64,000 nt of DNA from Rhodococcus rhodochrous (GTDB taxonomy: Bacteria; Actinomycetota; Actinomycetes; Mycobacteriales; Mycobacteriaceae). Below, in pieces: positions 7,862 to 17,468 of this stretch. The notes beneath the pieces are model-generated. The model was given only the letters and a program-made list of their open reading frames with translations. It was not told the origin of the DNA and made no database searches. Made by a program: the position numbers and the translations under genes. How positions within the stretch are numbered: the stretch's first letter is position 1; each line of letters begins with the position of its first letter. The DNA lies in NCBI RefSeq assembly GCF_014854695.1, contig NZ_CP027557.1, forward strand, positions 4,340,001 to 4,404,000. Reading direction: 5' to 3'.

Positions 7862-8780
7862 CGTCCTTCTCGCACTGCTTGCCGTCGACCGTCGACTCCA
7901 CCTGGACGGTGGCGTGCTCGAGCCCGTGCGACGACAGCGCGGTGCGCGCCGAGTCGAGGATCCACTGCGGGTCGTGGTCGCTGACGAGATGCACGGTCGC
8001 CACATCCATGCCGGTGGTCAGCGTCCACACGTGCAGGTCGTGCACGCCGCACACGCCGGGCAGCGCGAGCAGGTCGGTGCGCAGGAGGTCGACGTCGAGA
8101 TGTGCGGGCGAGGTCTGCGTGAGGATGCGCAGCGACTCCGCGGCCAGTCGCAGGGCGCGCGGTACGACCCACAGGGAGATGAGCACACCGACGACGACGT
8201 CGGCCAGGCTCCAGCCGAAGATCATGACGAGTGCGCCCGCGATGAGGACGCCGACGGATCCGACGGCGTCGGCGAGCACCTCCATGTAGGCGCCGCGCAC
8301 CGCGATGCTGTCCTTCGCGTCGGCCCGCAGCATGAGCATCACGACGATGTTGGCGGCCAGTCCCGCGAGGGCGGTGACGATCATGGGCAGGCCGGGAAGT
8401 TCGGGGGCGTCGCCGATGCGGTCGATTGCCTCGTAGAACACCCAGCCGGCGACGCCGAGCAGCAGCACCGCGTTGACCATCGCGGTGAGGACCTCGGCGC
8501 GGTGCCAGCCGAAGGTGCGCGACGCCGCGCTGCTCCCTCGCCGGGCGAGGATGAGGGCGACCATGCCCATGGACACCCCGACGACGTCGGTGAGCATGTG
8601 GCCCGCGTCGGCGAGCAGGGCGAGGGAGCCGATCAGGAGACCGACGAGAGCCTCGAGGACGAAGAACGCTCCGAGGATGCCCAGCGCGAAGGCCATGCGC
8701 CGGATGACGGCGCGCGTGGGACCGGCGCCCTGACCGTGACCGTGGCCGACGCCGTGTGAGTGCCCGTGACCCGAACCCAT
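7851..8780 (-). CDS. Cation diffusion facilitator (Zn/Co/Cd exporter)
   Basis: 309-residue CDF antiporter that exports divalent metal ions. The N-terminus is histidine-rich (HGHSHGVGHGHGQG), then six transmembrane segments with the site-A motif LLADAGHMLTDV in TM2 and EVLADAVGSVG in TM5, where E replaces the first His of the usual HxxxD. A cytoplasmic ferredoxin-like domain follows (VHDLHVWTLTTGMDVATVHLV). Start ATG at 8780. A strong inverted repeat lies upstream, suggesting metal-responsive repression. Confidence 0.88.
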   Translation of the reverse strand: MGSGHGHSHGVGHGHGQGAGPTRAVIRRMAFALGILGAFFVLEALVGLLIGSLALLADAGHMLTDVVGVSMGMVALILARRGSSAASRTFGWHRAEVLTAMVNAVLLLGVAGWVFYEAIDRIGDAPELPGLPMIVTALAGLAANIVVMLMLRADAKDSIAVRGAYMEVLADAVGSVGVLIAGALVMIFGWSLADVVVGVLISLWVVPRALRLAAESLRILTQTSPAHLDVDLLRTDLLALPGVCGVHDLHVWTLTTGMDVATVHLVSDHDPQWILDSARTALSSHGLEHATVQVESTVDGKQCEKDVTW

Positions 8781-8810
8781 CGAACTCCCTCTCCGAACCT
8801 CGGGCCATCG

Positions 8811-8828
8811 TATGCACGAATGTGCATA
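8811..8828. promoter_or_regulatory. ArsR/SmtB-like operator upstream of the CDF gene
   Basis: Perfect inverted repeat TATGCAC-GAAT-GTGCATA, 30-48 bases upstream of the CDF start. AT-rich palindromes of this form with TGCAC/GTGCA arms are typical operators of ArsR/SmtB metal sensors. No such regulator is encoded in the window, so the binding protein would be elsewhere. Confidence 0.55.
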
Positions 8829-8865
8829 TGTTCAACGGCTACGTGCCCGGCGAGATCGGAGGGAC

Positions 8866-10029
8866 TTATTCGTCCGGGTCGTAGGCCGGATGTTCGACGG
8901 TGGGAGGAAGAGTCGCGATCGCGGTGATCCGCTTGAGTCCGGCGGTCCGCAGCAGGTCGACGATCAGCGACCTCATCTGCGCGAACACCACCGTCGCCGA
9001 CACTCCTGCCCCGGCGATGAGTTCGGGATCCATCTTCTTGGCGATGCTGCGCAGGACACGCGCGGCCTCGGCCTGGTCGGGCTGCTCCCCCGGCTCGGCC
9101 AGAACCATCTCGCGAAGGACGTCCACCGCGTCGGCTACCTCGACGAAACGGTGCACCAGTCGCGAGTCGAGGATCTCGTCGTCGCGGACGAGAGTCAGGG
9201 AACGTCGCGCGAGCACGCGGATGTTGCGCATCGCGTGATCGATCGGGTCGGCGGCAGCCGTCAGGACCGCGAGACGCTTGCGGCTGTTCCAGTACAGCGG
9301 CGAGACTCGGCTGATCTCTCTGCCGCCCTTGAGGTTGGACCGCATCGCGTCGATCGCGGGCTGGGTGGCGCGGGCCTGTCGCAGCGCTTCCTCGATCGGT
9401 TTCGCATTGTTCTCCACGAGACCGGACTCCACCTTGCGCAATACCTCGCTCGCGGTGGCGAGGATCTCGGCGGCGTTGCGGCGCGCCCGCCGCACGGGAT
9501 GCGTGGGAATGAGCGCAACCACTGCAATCCCCGTGAGCCCGCCGATGAGAGCGTCGACCATACGGTCGACACCCCCCGTGCCGCCGGGCGGCAGAAGGGT
9601 GGCGACGAGCACCGCGGAATTACCCGCCTGCATCGAGAAGATCGGGCCGCTGTCGAGCGCCACAGCGGTACCCATCGCCATGATCACGACCAGTGCGATC
9701 TGCCACGGTCCGCTGCCGATCAGCGAGACGAGCAGGTCGCCCACGCCGATCCCCACCGTCACACCGCAGACGAGTTCGACGGAACGCCGCAACCGGGCGC
9801 CGAGACCGAGCCCGAGGGAGACGACTGCCGCGATGGGCGCGAAGAAGGGCTGCTGGTGCCCGACCAGGTCCTTCGCGACCCACCACGCCAGACCCGCCGC
9901 CAGCGCGCACTGCACGATCGGCAGCGCCGATGAGCGCAGCCGTTCGAACGAGTCGGTCAGGCGATTACGAGCTCCCTGACGGGTGGGTCGGCGCCGGGTC
10001 GCCGCGGACAGTCTGTTCGACACAGACAT
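8866..10029 (-). CDS. FUSC/aromatic acid exporter-family membrane protein
   Basis: 387 residues. The N-terminal 170 or so contain about five or six hydrophobic segments (QCALAAGLAWWVAKDL, FFAPIAAVVSLGLGLG, VCGVTVGIGVGDLLV, IALVVIMAMGTAVAL and DALIGGLTGIAVVALIP). The rest is a soluble helical domain, a layout typical of the FUSC (ArAE-like) family. These proteins are thought to export aromatic or other organic acids; the substrate is unknown. ATG at 10029 is 11 bases after the DUF3151 stop, so the two are probably cotranscribed. Confidence 0.75.
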   Translation of the reverse strand: MSVSNRLSAATRRRPTRQGARNRLTDSFERLRSSALPIVQCALAAGLAWWVAKDLVGHQQPFFAPIAAVVSLGLGLGARLRRSVELVCGVTVGIGVGDLLVSLIGSGPWQIALVVIMAMGTAVALDSGPIFSMQAGNSAVLVATLLPPGGTGGVDRMVDALIGGLTGIAVVALIPTHPVRRARRNAAEILATASEVLRKVESGLVENNAKPIEEALRQARATQPAIDAMRSNLKGGREISRVSPLYWNSRKRLAVLTAAADPIDHAMRNIRVLARRSLTLVRDDEILDSRLVHRFVEVADAVDVLREMVLAEPGEQPDQAEAARVLRSIAKKMDPELIAGAGVSATVVFAQMRSLIVDLLRTAGLKRITAIATLPPTVEHPAYDPDE

Positions 10030-10040
10030 GTACGGGGCGT

Positions 10041-10457
10041 CTATTCGACGCCGAGTTCTTCCGCTGCCCGCGGGTCGCAGTCCTCGAGCAGGTCCAGGCA
10101 GCGGGCGTGCTCGTCCGACTCACCGATGGTCCGGGCTGCCCGGGCGAGCACGGCGACGCAGCGCAGGAAACCGCGGTTGGGTTCGTGGCTGTAGGGCACG
10201 GGACCGAAGCCCTTCCAGCCGTTGCGGCGCAGCTGGTCGAGGCCGCGGTGGTATCCGGTGCGTGCGTAGGCGTAGGCCTGGATCGTCTCGCCACGGTCGA
10301 GTGCGGCCTCGGCGAGATACGCCCATGCGATCGAGGCGGTGGGATGGTCGGCTGCGACCTTCGCCGGGTCCTCGTTGTTCAGCAGGGCCGACTCCGCGTC
10401 GTCGTCGCCGGGGAGAAGGGTGGGCTGCGGTCCGAGAAGATCACCGAAAGACGTCAT
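10041..10457 (-). CDS. DUF3151 family protein (Rv0360c-like)
   Basis: 138-residue soluble protein with the conserved pattern of the actinobacterial DUF3151 family: GPQPTLLP near the N-terminus, HPTASIAWAYLAE, AYAYARTGYHRGLD and NGWKGFGPVP. Helical, TPR-like composition. Function unknown. Diverges from the Rv0361-like membrane protein, exactly the arrangement around Rv0360c/Rv0361 in M. tuberculosis. Start ATG at 10457. Confidence 0.8.
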   Translation of the reverse strand: MTSFGDLLGPQPTLLPGDDDAESALLNNEDPAKVAADHPTASIAWAYLAEAALDRGETIQAYAYARTGYHRGLDQLRRNGWKGFGPVPYSHEPNRGFLRCVAVLARAARTIGESDEHARCLDLLEDCDPRAAEELGVE

Positions 10458-10536
10458 GGGGTCATTGTGCCCTTCCGTGACGAAGGCTCGATAGAGTCCC
10501 CGGGTAACCGCAGGCCGTCGAGCGAGGTGCAGCACG

Positions 10537-11454
10537 TTGTCGGACCCGAAGAACGAAGAGTCACCCGAGCAGACTTCGACGACCCCTTCTGTCGGAACAC
10601 CGGACGAGAGTACGGAGAACGAACCCGCCCTCGAGCCGGCTGAGCAGGTCTCCGAGGAAGCGGAGCAGGTCTCCGAGGAACCGGAGGAGCCGACCACCGA
10701 TGCGGCGTCCTCGGGTGAGGACGCGAGCAGCGACGAGCCGGAACAGGCTGCAGACGAGAACGTCGCGACGGACGAGACCGTGGCGCTTCCAGTCGCCGAA
10801 CCCGAGACCGCCGAGTCCCGCCCGGACCCCGAATCCGAGCCCGCGTCCGATGCCACCTCCGCCGCCGATGCGCCCACGGTGCAGATCCCGGTCCGCAGCC
10901 ACGTGCCGAAGGCGCCGCCGCAGCGCATCGCTCCGCGCGGTGAGGAACCGACGGTTCAGCCCGAGCCCGTCCGCGTCGCCGTCCAGCCCACGCCCACGCG
11001 CATCCCGCCGGCCCGCGACAAGAGTCGCGGACGCTGGCTGATCGTTGCGGGAGCAGCGGCCGTGCTGGTGGTCGTGGCGATCGTCGCGGCCGGGGTGATC
11101 GTGTTCCTGAAGGACCGTGCCGACAACTCCCCCGAGAGCCGGATCCGTTCGAGCATCGACACCTTCGTCGGAGCACTCGAATCGGGCGACCTCACGACCC
11201 TGCGGGAGTCGACCTGCGGAGCGCTCTCCGACTTCTACGAGACGGTCGATCCGGAGAACTTCCGCGACATCCACCGGCTCGCCGTCGAACAGGGCGAGAT
11301 CCCGGTGGTGACGAGCGTCGACCGCATCCAGATCACCGAGGGCACCGCCATCGCGCAGGTCACCGCGCACACGGTGAACGATCCCGGCGATGTCACCGAC
11401 CGCACCTTCGACCTCACGCTCGACGGCGAGCAGTGGAAGGTCTGCAGCGAATAA
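10537..11454 (+). CDS. Single-pass membrane protein with acidic disordered N-terminus (Rv0361-like)
   Basis: 305 residues. The first 165 are glutamate-, serine- and proline-rich and probably disordered, including the short duplication EQVSEEAEQVSEE. One transmembrane helix follows (LIVAGAAAVLVVVAIVAAGVIVFL, about residues 168-191), then an extracytoplasmic domain of about 110 residues resembling DUF4878/NTF2-like lumenal domains (IDTFVGALESGDLTTLRE to WKVCSE). Two Cys in this domain may pair. The start is probably the TTG at 10537. Function unknown; position corresponds to mycobacterial Rv0361. Confidence 0.7.
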   Translation: MSDPKNEESPEQTSTTPSVGTPDESTENEPALEPAEQVSEEAEQVSEEPEEPTTDAASSGEDASSDEPEQAADENVATDETVALPVAEPETAESRPDPESEPASDATSAADAPTVQIPVRSHVPKAPPQRIAPRGEEPTVQPEPVRVAVQPTPTRIPPARDKSRGRWLIVAGAAAVLVVVAIVAAGVIVFLKDRADNSPESRIRSSIDTFVGALESGDLTTLRESTCGALSDFYETVDPENFRDIHRLAVEQGEIPVVTSVDRIQITEGTAIAQVTAHTVNDPGDVTDRTFDLTLDGEQWKVCSE

Positions 11455-11535
11455 CGGAACAATGCCGGCGACGAGTGCGCAGAAGTCGTCGTTCGCCCTC
11501 CGCGTGTCGCGACGATTTCTGCACACCGTAGGGAC

Positions 11536-11573
11536 GACGAAGGGCGCCGACAGCAACGTCGGCGCCCTTCGTC
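11536..11573. terminator. Bidirectional intrinsic terminator between Rv0361-like gene and fba
   Basis: Perfect 16-base-pair stem GACGAAGGGCGCCGAC with a six-base loop (AGCAAC), between two convergent genes. No long T-run follows, as is usual in high-GC actinobacteria. Confidence 0.8.
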
Positions 11574-11585
11574 TATCGGTGGGGC

Positions 11586-12623
<1,038 letters not shown>

Positions 12624-12697
12624 AGCGGCTGTCCTCCAGATGAGAGTCGATCGGCATCCCACCGGGGTGTGGTGGGTGCCCGGTTGTCCTTGCAGTA

Positions 12698-12709
12698 TGT
12701 CAAGTGACA
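12698..12709. promoter_or_regulatory. Palindrome in the fba-dedA divergent intergenic region
   Basis: TGTCA-AG-TGACA lies between the divergent fba and dedA starts (164 bases apart), where both promoters must be. I see no clear -10 elements. It may be an operator for a shared regulator, but a short palindrome like this can also arise by chance. Confidence 0.3.
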
Positions 12710-12787
12710 CGCCTCCTCGATACTCGGGCCGTCCGGGTCGGTGTCGGGATTCGGGGAGAGGTGGACGCCGCCGGTACCCTGGATCGC

Positions 12788-13528
12788 GTGACTGTGCTCG
12801 AAGCCTCGGAGTCCGTGACCAATCTGGCCCTGCTACCGGGGTTTCTGGATCCTGTCAATCTACTCAATTCGTTCGGTACCTGGATGCTCATCGGGCTGCT
12901 GCTCGTGGTGTTCATCGAATCCGGTCTGCTGTTCCCGCTGCTGCCCGGCGACTCGCTGCTGTTCACCGCGGGCCTGATCGCGGCCGCCAAGTCGGCGGAG
13001 GTCGAACCGTTCGCCCCTTTGTGGGTGCTGATGGTGACGATTCCGATCGCCGCGGTCCTCGGCGACCAGGTCGGCTATCTCATCGGAGCGAAGGGCGGAA
13101 CCAGGCTGTTCAAGCCGGATTCGAAGCTCTTCAAGCAGGCCTACATCGACGAAGCGCACCGCTTCTTCCTGCGACACGGACCCGCGATGATCTTCCTGGC
13201 ACGTTTCGTGCCGATCGTGCGCACCTACGCCCCGCTCGTCGCGGGCGCCGCGAAGATGCCCTACCGCGTGTTCATCACCTACAACATCATCGGCGGCATC
13301 GTGTGGGGCGCCGGCGTGACGCTGCTCGGCTACCTGCTGGGACAGATCAGCTTCATCGCCGACAACATCGACATCATCTTCCTGGGCATCGTGTTCGTCT
13401 CGGTCATCCCGATCATCACCGAGGTCGGCAAGCGCGTGCTCAGCTCGCGTCGGGCCAAGAACGGTGAGGCGCCGGCCGCCGAGACCGAGGCCGCGACGAT
13501 GCCGATCAACCGCATCGACAGCAAGTAG
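12788..13528 (+). CDS. DedA-family membrane protein (Rv0364-like)
   Basis: 246-residue DedA/SNARE-associated protein, a family involved in membrane lipid (undecaprenyl-phosphate or phosphatidylethanolamine) recycling and envelope homeostasis. Family features: FIESGLLFPLLPGDSLLF, GDQVGYLIGAKGG, the RFVPIVRTYAPLVAGAAKMPYRVF signature with its essential Arg residues, and C-terminal hydrophobic segments. GTG at 12788 gives MTVLEASES; a longer reading from 12704 is antisense to the fba leader and was rejected. Confidence 0.9.
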   Translation: MTVLEASESVTNLALLPGFLDPVNLLNSFGTWMLIGLLLVVFIESGLLFPLLPGDSLLFTAGLIAAAKSAEVEPFAPLWVLMVTIPIAAVLGDQVGYLIGAKGGTRLFKPDSKLFKQAYIDEAHRFFLRHGPAMIFLARFVPIVRTYAPLVAGAAKMPYRVFITYNIIGGIVWGAGVTLLGYLLGQISFIADNIDIIFLGIVFVSVIPIITEVGKRVLSSRRAKNGEAPAAETEAATMPINRIDSK

Positions 13529-13546
13529 GAACGGTCCTCACACCGC

Positions 13547-13594
13547 AGAAGGTGGATTCCGCCCGTCGAACGAACGGGTCGGAATCCACCTTCT
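13547..13594. terminator. Bidirectional terminator between dedA and the GH76 gene
   Basis: Long hairpin: outer arms AGAAGGTGGATTCCG and CGGAATCCACCTTCT, with an additional inner CCCGT/ACGGG stem. It fills the gap between the two convergent stops. Confidence 0.8.
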
Positions 13595-13600
13595 TCCGTT

Positions 13601-14743
13601 TCATGACCGCGACGCGGTGACGGCGTAGGCAGCTTCCATGAGCATCCACCCGCCGAGCTGCACCGACATGTCGCGTTCGGCGACGGCCGACTCGCGGACG
13701 GTGCCGCCCGCGAACCGCGCGACCGACGTGCCCAGACCGGGCAGCCGCGCCTGCCGCGACCAGTCGCGGCCGAAGACCGGCAGCTCCTCGACCTGCAGTC
13801 GGTTCTCCCAGGCGGCCTCCGCCGACGCCAGCACGATGCGTGCCGCGGCGTTGCGGGCGCGGATGTCGTCGCCGTCGACGACGGGCAGTGTCGTGGCGAC
13901 CATCGCGAGGTAGCGGGCCAGGATCCCGTTGAACAGTCCCCCGTCGCCGCCTCCCCCGCCGGTGACGACGCTGCGTTCGGTGAGATGATCGTCGACCGCG
14001 GTGACGAGCGCGTGGACCCTGCGGCGGTGCCGGGGGTCGTCGAGCTGCAGGGCGAGTTCGGTCTCGAGGCCGAGCGTCACCCCCTGGCAGTAGCTGTAGA
14101 TCGCGCGTTCGTGCACGCCGTCGCGGATGCCGTCCAGGACGAGACCCGTCTCGGGGTCGAGCAGCACGTCGTGGATCCAGTCGGCCATCTCCTCGGCGCG
14201 GTAGACCTTGCCGGTGCGGGCGAGCAGCAGCGCCGCCGGACCGTTCGCGGGGGCGTTGAAGAAGTTGTCCCGCCGACGCCACGGGATGCCGCCCCCGCGC
14301 TCGGGTTGCCACGCGTCGACGAGCTCGTCGACGAGGGTCGCGATCGCGCCCCGGTGGTCGACGTAGAGATGCCGTTCGGCCCGTTCGAGCGACAGGCCGA
14401 GCCACGCCATGTCGTCGTAGTAGTTGTTGGTCCAGCCGGTGAGATTGCGGATGCGGTGGGTGCGCGCAAGCCGCACGACACGGCGCCGGCGACGCGGGGT
14501 GGCGTCGCGCTCGGCGGCGTCGACGGCGGTGTCGATCAGGTGCGCCTGCCACCAGTAGTGCCAGGAGAAGAACAGCCGCTCACGTCGGACGGCGGGCCAG
14601 CCGACCACCCCGAGCGCGGTGCCGGGGAGGGCCCAGAGACGACGGATGTGCCGCGACACGATGGCACCCTCTGCGGCGTCGGCCCGTTCCGACCACCGGG
14701 CGGCCTCGACTCCGTCCGAACGCTGTCCTGCTGCGGTGTTCAT
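13601..14743 (-). CDS. Glycoside hydrolase family 76-like protein (Rv0365c-like)
   Basis: 380 residues, no signal peptide. Family GH76 (alpha-1,6-mannanase-like) features include LTGWTNNYYDDMAWLGLSL with the paired Asp (YYDD), and NFFNAPANGPAALLLAR, IYSYCQGVTLGLETEL and GGGDGGLFNGILARYL. The ATG at 14743 has GGAGGGTG immediately upstream and yields a length close to mycobacterial Rv0365c; a longer start at 14800 lacks a good ribosome binding site. Predicted cytoplasmic; the substrate is unproven, possibly a mannoside of the cell envelope. Confidence 0.8.
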   Translation of the reverse strand: MNTAAGQRSDGVEAARWSERADAAEGAIVSRHIRRLWALPGTALGVVGWPAVRRERLFFSWHYWWQAHLIDTAVDAAERDATPRRRRRVVRLARTHRIRNLTGWTNNYYDDMAWLGLSLERAERHLYVDHRGAIATLVDELVDAWQPERGGGIPWRRRDNFFNAPANGPAALLLARTGKVYRAEEMADWIHDVLLDPETGLVLDGIRDGVHERAIYSYCQGVTLGLETELALQLDDPRHRRRVHALVTAVDDHLTERSVVTGGGGGDGGLFNGILARYLAMVATTLPVVDGDDIRARNAAARIVLASAEAAWENRLQVEELPVFGRDWSRQARLPGLGTSVARFAGGTVRESAVAERDMSVQLGGWMLMEAAYAVTASRS

Positions 14744-14820
14744 CACCCTCCACACTGCCCGACCGGCGGCCGCCCCGACGACGGTCCGCGCGACTTTCAT
14801 CCCGGAATGCGGGGCAGGTG

Positions 14821-15507
14821 TTACCAGGCGTCCGAGAAATCGGCGTGCTGCCGGATCCACGCGTGCATCGCGATGCCCGCGGCGACACCCGCGTTGATCG
14901 ACCGTGTGGAGCCGAACTGGGCGATGGAGACCGTCATCGAGGCGACGTTGCGGGCTGCTTCGGTGACGCCGGGGCCCTCCTGCCCGAACAGCAGCAGGCA
15001 GCGGCGCGGCAGGGTCGCCGTCTCCAGCCGGACCGAGCCGGGGGTGTTGTCCACCGCGACGATCTCGAGGTCCTGTTCGGCCGCCCACGCGACGAGCGCG
15101 TCGACATCCGAGTGGTGGAGCAGGTGCTGGTAGCGGTCGGTGACCATCGCTCCGCGCCGGTTCCACCGGCGTCGTCCGACGATGTGCACGGTGCCCACGG
15201 CGAACGCATTGGCGGTGCGGACGACAGTTCCGATGTTCGCGTCGTGGGCGAAGTTCTCGATGGCGACGTGCAGCGGGTGCCGGCGACGGTCGATGTCCGC
15301 GACGATCGCCTCGCGGGTCCAGTAGCGGTAGGCGTCGACGACGTTGCGCCGGTCGCCGTGGGCGAGCAACTCGGGGTCGTAGCGCGGGTCGATGGGCGGC
15401 TCGGTGCCGAACTCCTCGATCCACGGTCCGACGCCGTGCGGGTGCTCACCCCACTCGGTGGGGCCCGCCGCGTCCTCGACGGCCGGTTCGGAATGCGTGT
15501 CGGTCAC
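14821..15507 (-). CDS. TrmH/SpoU-family RNA 2'-O-methyltransferase
   Basis: 228 residues of the SPOUT superfamily (Rv0380c-like). Motif 1 is IENFAHDANIGTVVRTANAF, motif 2 LLLFGQEGPGVTEAA, motif 3 VSIAQFGSTRSINAGVAAGIAMHAW, together forming the trefoil-knot SAM site. Acts on tRNA or rRNA ribose; the target is not identifiable. GTG at 15507 is two bases after the lipoprotein stop, suggesting cotranscription. Confidence 0.88.
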   Translation of the reverse strand: MTDTHSEPAVEDAAGPTEWGEHPHGVGPWIEEFGTEPPIDPRYDPELLAHGDRRNVVDAYRYWTREAIVADIDRRRHPLHVAIENFAHDANIGTVVRTANAFAVGTVHIVGRRRWNRRGAMVTDRYQHLLHHSDVDALVAWAAEQDLEIVAVDNTPGSVRLETATLPRRCLLLFGQEGPGVTEAARNVASMTVSIAQFGSTRSINAGVAAGIAMHAWIRQHADFSDAW

Positions 15508-15509
15508 CG

Positions 15510-16130
15510 TCAGAACGTCTCGTTCGAACCTGCTGCGACGCGGAAACCGTGGCCGGTGGCATCGTTGGTGCAGGTCACGTCGGCTGCGGTGGTGGCGCAC
15601 GTGTAGCCGAGCTGCGACAGCGACGATCCCGGCGGCAGGACGGGGCTCGCTCCGTCGGGTGAGAGGTAGACCGGTCCGCCCGAGCACACGAACTCGCCTT
15701 CGCCGGAGTCCTGCACGCGGATGCCGAGTCCCCAGTTGACCATGCAGTCCTCGGGGCGCGGCGGGATCGGATCGGTCGGTCCCTCGCAGCCCGCCTCGGT
15801 GCGGGTGGGCAGCCGGACGATGCCGCATTCGAAGGTGCCGTCGGGGCTGCTGAAGTAGTACGACTCGTTGCGCTGGTACTCGACCTGCGCGAGCGGAGCG
15901 GGTTCCTCCGGGGAGGTCTCCGGCTCGGGAGCCGGTTCGGTCGTCGACGGGGTCGTCTCCTCGGTGGTGCTCGGAGCGACCGTCGTGGGCGAGGTCGTCG
16001 AGGCAGCCGCCGAGGTCGTCGTCGACGTCGCTCCGGAGTCGGCCTCCGGCCCGTCCGCGGAGCCCCCGCATCCTGCGACGAACAGTGCCGCACCCGCGAC
16101 GACTGCGACCGGCCACATCCGAATTCTCAC
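15510..16130 (-). CDS. Predicted secreted lipoprotein, Thr/Ser/Pro-rich linker
   Basis: 206 residues with a lipoprotein signal peptide ending in the lipobox LFVAGC (Cys at about residue 20). A low-complexity TTTSAAASTT/TTEETTPSTTEP linker follows, then a globular domain with several Cys (FECGIVRL, GCEG, EDCMVNW, EFVCSGG, YTCATT, VTCTND) that could form three disulphides. GTG at 16130 follows GAAGGG. Function not recognised; similar Cys-rich exported domains are common in Rhodococcus and mycobacteria. Confidence 0.75.
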   Translation of the reverse strand: MRIRMWPVAVVAGAALFVAGCGGSADGPEADSGATSTTTSAAASTTSPTTVAPSTTEETTPSTTEPAPEPETSPEEPAPLAQVEYQRNESYYFSSPDGTFECGIVRLPTRTEAGCEGPTDPIPPRPEDCMVNWGLGIRVQDSGEGEFVCSGGPVYLSPDGASPVLPPGSSLSQLGYTCATTAADVTCTNDATGHGFRVAAGSNETF

Positions 16131-16177
16131 GCAACACCCTTCCCGACGACGTGCGGGTGTCACTCTATCGAGCGGTG

Positions 16178-16960
16178 TCAGTGGCCGGTCAGGCGCCGGT
16201 TGACCAGGCGATTCATCCATCCGGGCGACACCTGGGCGAGTGTGGCGAGCACGGTCGCCTGCCGGCCCACGGGCCTGTGCACCCGTCCCGAGCGCCGCGT
16301 GGGGCGGGTCGCGTCGAACACCGCGCGGGCGACGTCGTCGGCGCCGAGGTTCACGCCCAGTGAGCGTCGCGAGCCGATGTCCATCCCGTCGACCATGTTC
16401 GTGTCGACGAACAGCGGCCACAGCGCCTGCACCTTGATGTCGTGGCGTGCCCACTCGAGTTCGAGTGCTTCGGTCAGACCGCGCACCGCGAACTTGGTGG
16501 CGCTGTAGGTGGCGAGCTCGGGTTGTCCGTAGAGCGCCGACGCCGAGCACATGTTCACGATGTGCGCGCCGGGGGTGTCGCGGAGATACGGGAAGGCCGC
16601 GTGGCAGCCGAGGACGACACCGGTGACGTTGACGTCGACGAGCTGGCGGTGCCGACTCGCCGGGATGTCCTCGAACGGCCCGGACGACAGCAGCCCGGCG
16701 TTGTTGACGAGGACGTCGAGCCGACCGTCGGTGCAGAAGTCCTCGAGGGCGCGGGTCCACGCGGAGGTGTCGGTGACGTCGAGGGCACCGGTGACGATCC
16801 GCCCTGCGGCGATCGAGGCGCCCTCCTCGGCGAGGCTCGCGAGCCCCACGGTGTCGATGTCGAAGGCACCGACGCGGTAACCGTGACGGGCGAAGAGCAG
16901 GGCGGTGGAGCGACCGATACCGGCGGCGGCGCCGGTGATCACCACGTTGGGAGCGGACAT
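16178..16960 (-). CDS. Short-chain dehydrogenase/reductase
   Basis: 260-residue classical SDR. Cofactor motif VVITGAAAGIGRS, NNAG, catalytic Ser in NMCSASALYG, and YSATK with the catalytic Tyr and Lys. An Asp after beta-2 (FDIDT) suggests NAD(H). The C-terminal segment with a Trp-Met-Asn-Arg tail resembles SDRs annotated as acyl or sterol-type reductases, but the substrate is unknown. ATG at 16960. Not linked to the island further right. Confidence 0.82.
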   Translation of the reverse strand: MSAPNVVITGAAAGIGRSTALLFARHGYRVGAFDIDTVGLASLAEEGASIAAGRIVTGALDVTDTSAWTRALEDFCTDGRLDVLVNNAGLLSSGPFEDIPASRHRQLVDVNVTGVVLGCHAAFPYLRDTPGAHIVNMCSASALYGQPELATYSATKFAVRGLTEALELEWARHDIKVQALWPLFVDTNMVDGMDIGSRRSLGVNLGADDVARAVFDATRPTRRSGRVHRPVGRQATVLATLAQVSPGWMNRLVNRRLTGH

Positions 16961-17027
16961 GGCATCACCCTAATCACGGGCGGAAGCCGACGGGGCCGAG
17001 CGGGGATAGGCTGGAACCGGAGGAGCT

Positions 17028-17468
17028 GTGAATCGTCGTATCGTCGCTACTGTCGGATTCGTCACCGCGGGATATGTCGTCGTTCTCGCGTTGTGGCTGA
17101 ACCTGTTCCTGCCGATCTCCGAACCGGGCACCGAGGGCTTCCAGGTGGTCTTCCTCGTCTGTCTGTACGGCACCGTGCTCGGCCTGTCCTTGGCGCTCGC
17201 GGGTCGGAGTTCGAAGGTCATGCGCCGCATCGAACGCGAGGGTTACGAGGGATGGGCGATCATCCGTTCCGCGACCCCGCTCGATCTGACCTCGACCGGT
17301 CAGCTGACCCGGCTCGATCTCGAGCTCACGGTGCCCGGCTCGGAGTCCTATCGCGGCACGGTCGTCTACGAGGTCGACCGTCGCAACCTGCAGCGCTACG
17401 CGCCCGGCGAGGTCGTGAGCATCTGGGTGGACCCGCTCGACCGCGACCGGATCGTCCTCTATCCTTGA
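17028..17468 (+). CDS. Small membrane protein with DUF3592-like extracytoplasmic domain
   Basis: 146 residues: two hydrophobic segments near the N-terminus (VGFVTAGYVVVLALWLNLFL and VVFLVCLYGTVLGLSLAL), then a soluble beta-rich domain (EGWAIIRSATPL to VSIWVDPLDRDRIVLYP) of DUF3592-like form. GTG at 17028 with GGAGGAGC upstream. Its last 10 bases overlap the convergent YhhN-family gene. Function unknown. Confidence 0.65.
   Translation: MNRRIVATVGFVTAGYVVVLALWLNLFLPISEPGTEGFQVVFLVCLYGTVLGLSLALAGRSSKVMRRIEREGYEGWAIIRSATPLDLTSTGQLTRLDLELTVPGSESYRGTVVYEVDRRNLQRYAPGEVVSIWVDPLDRDRIVLYP

Noticed and set aside
11455-11535. Small ORFs in the gap between Rv0361-like gene and fba
   Set aside because: Short, no ribosome binding site, and overlap the terminator region.
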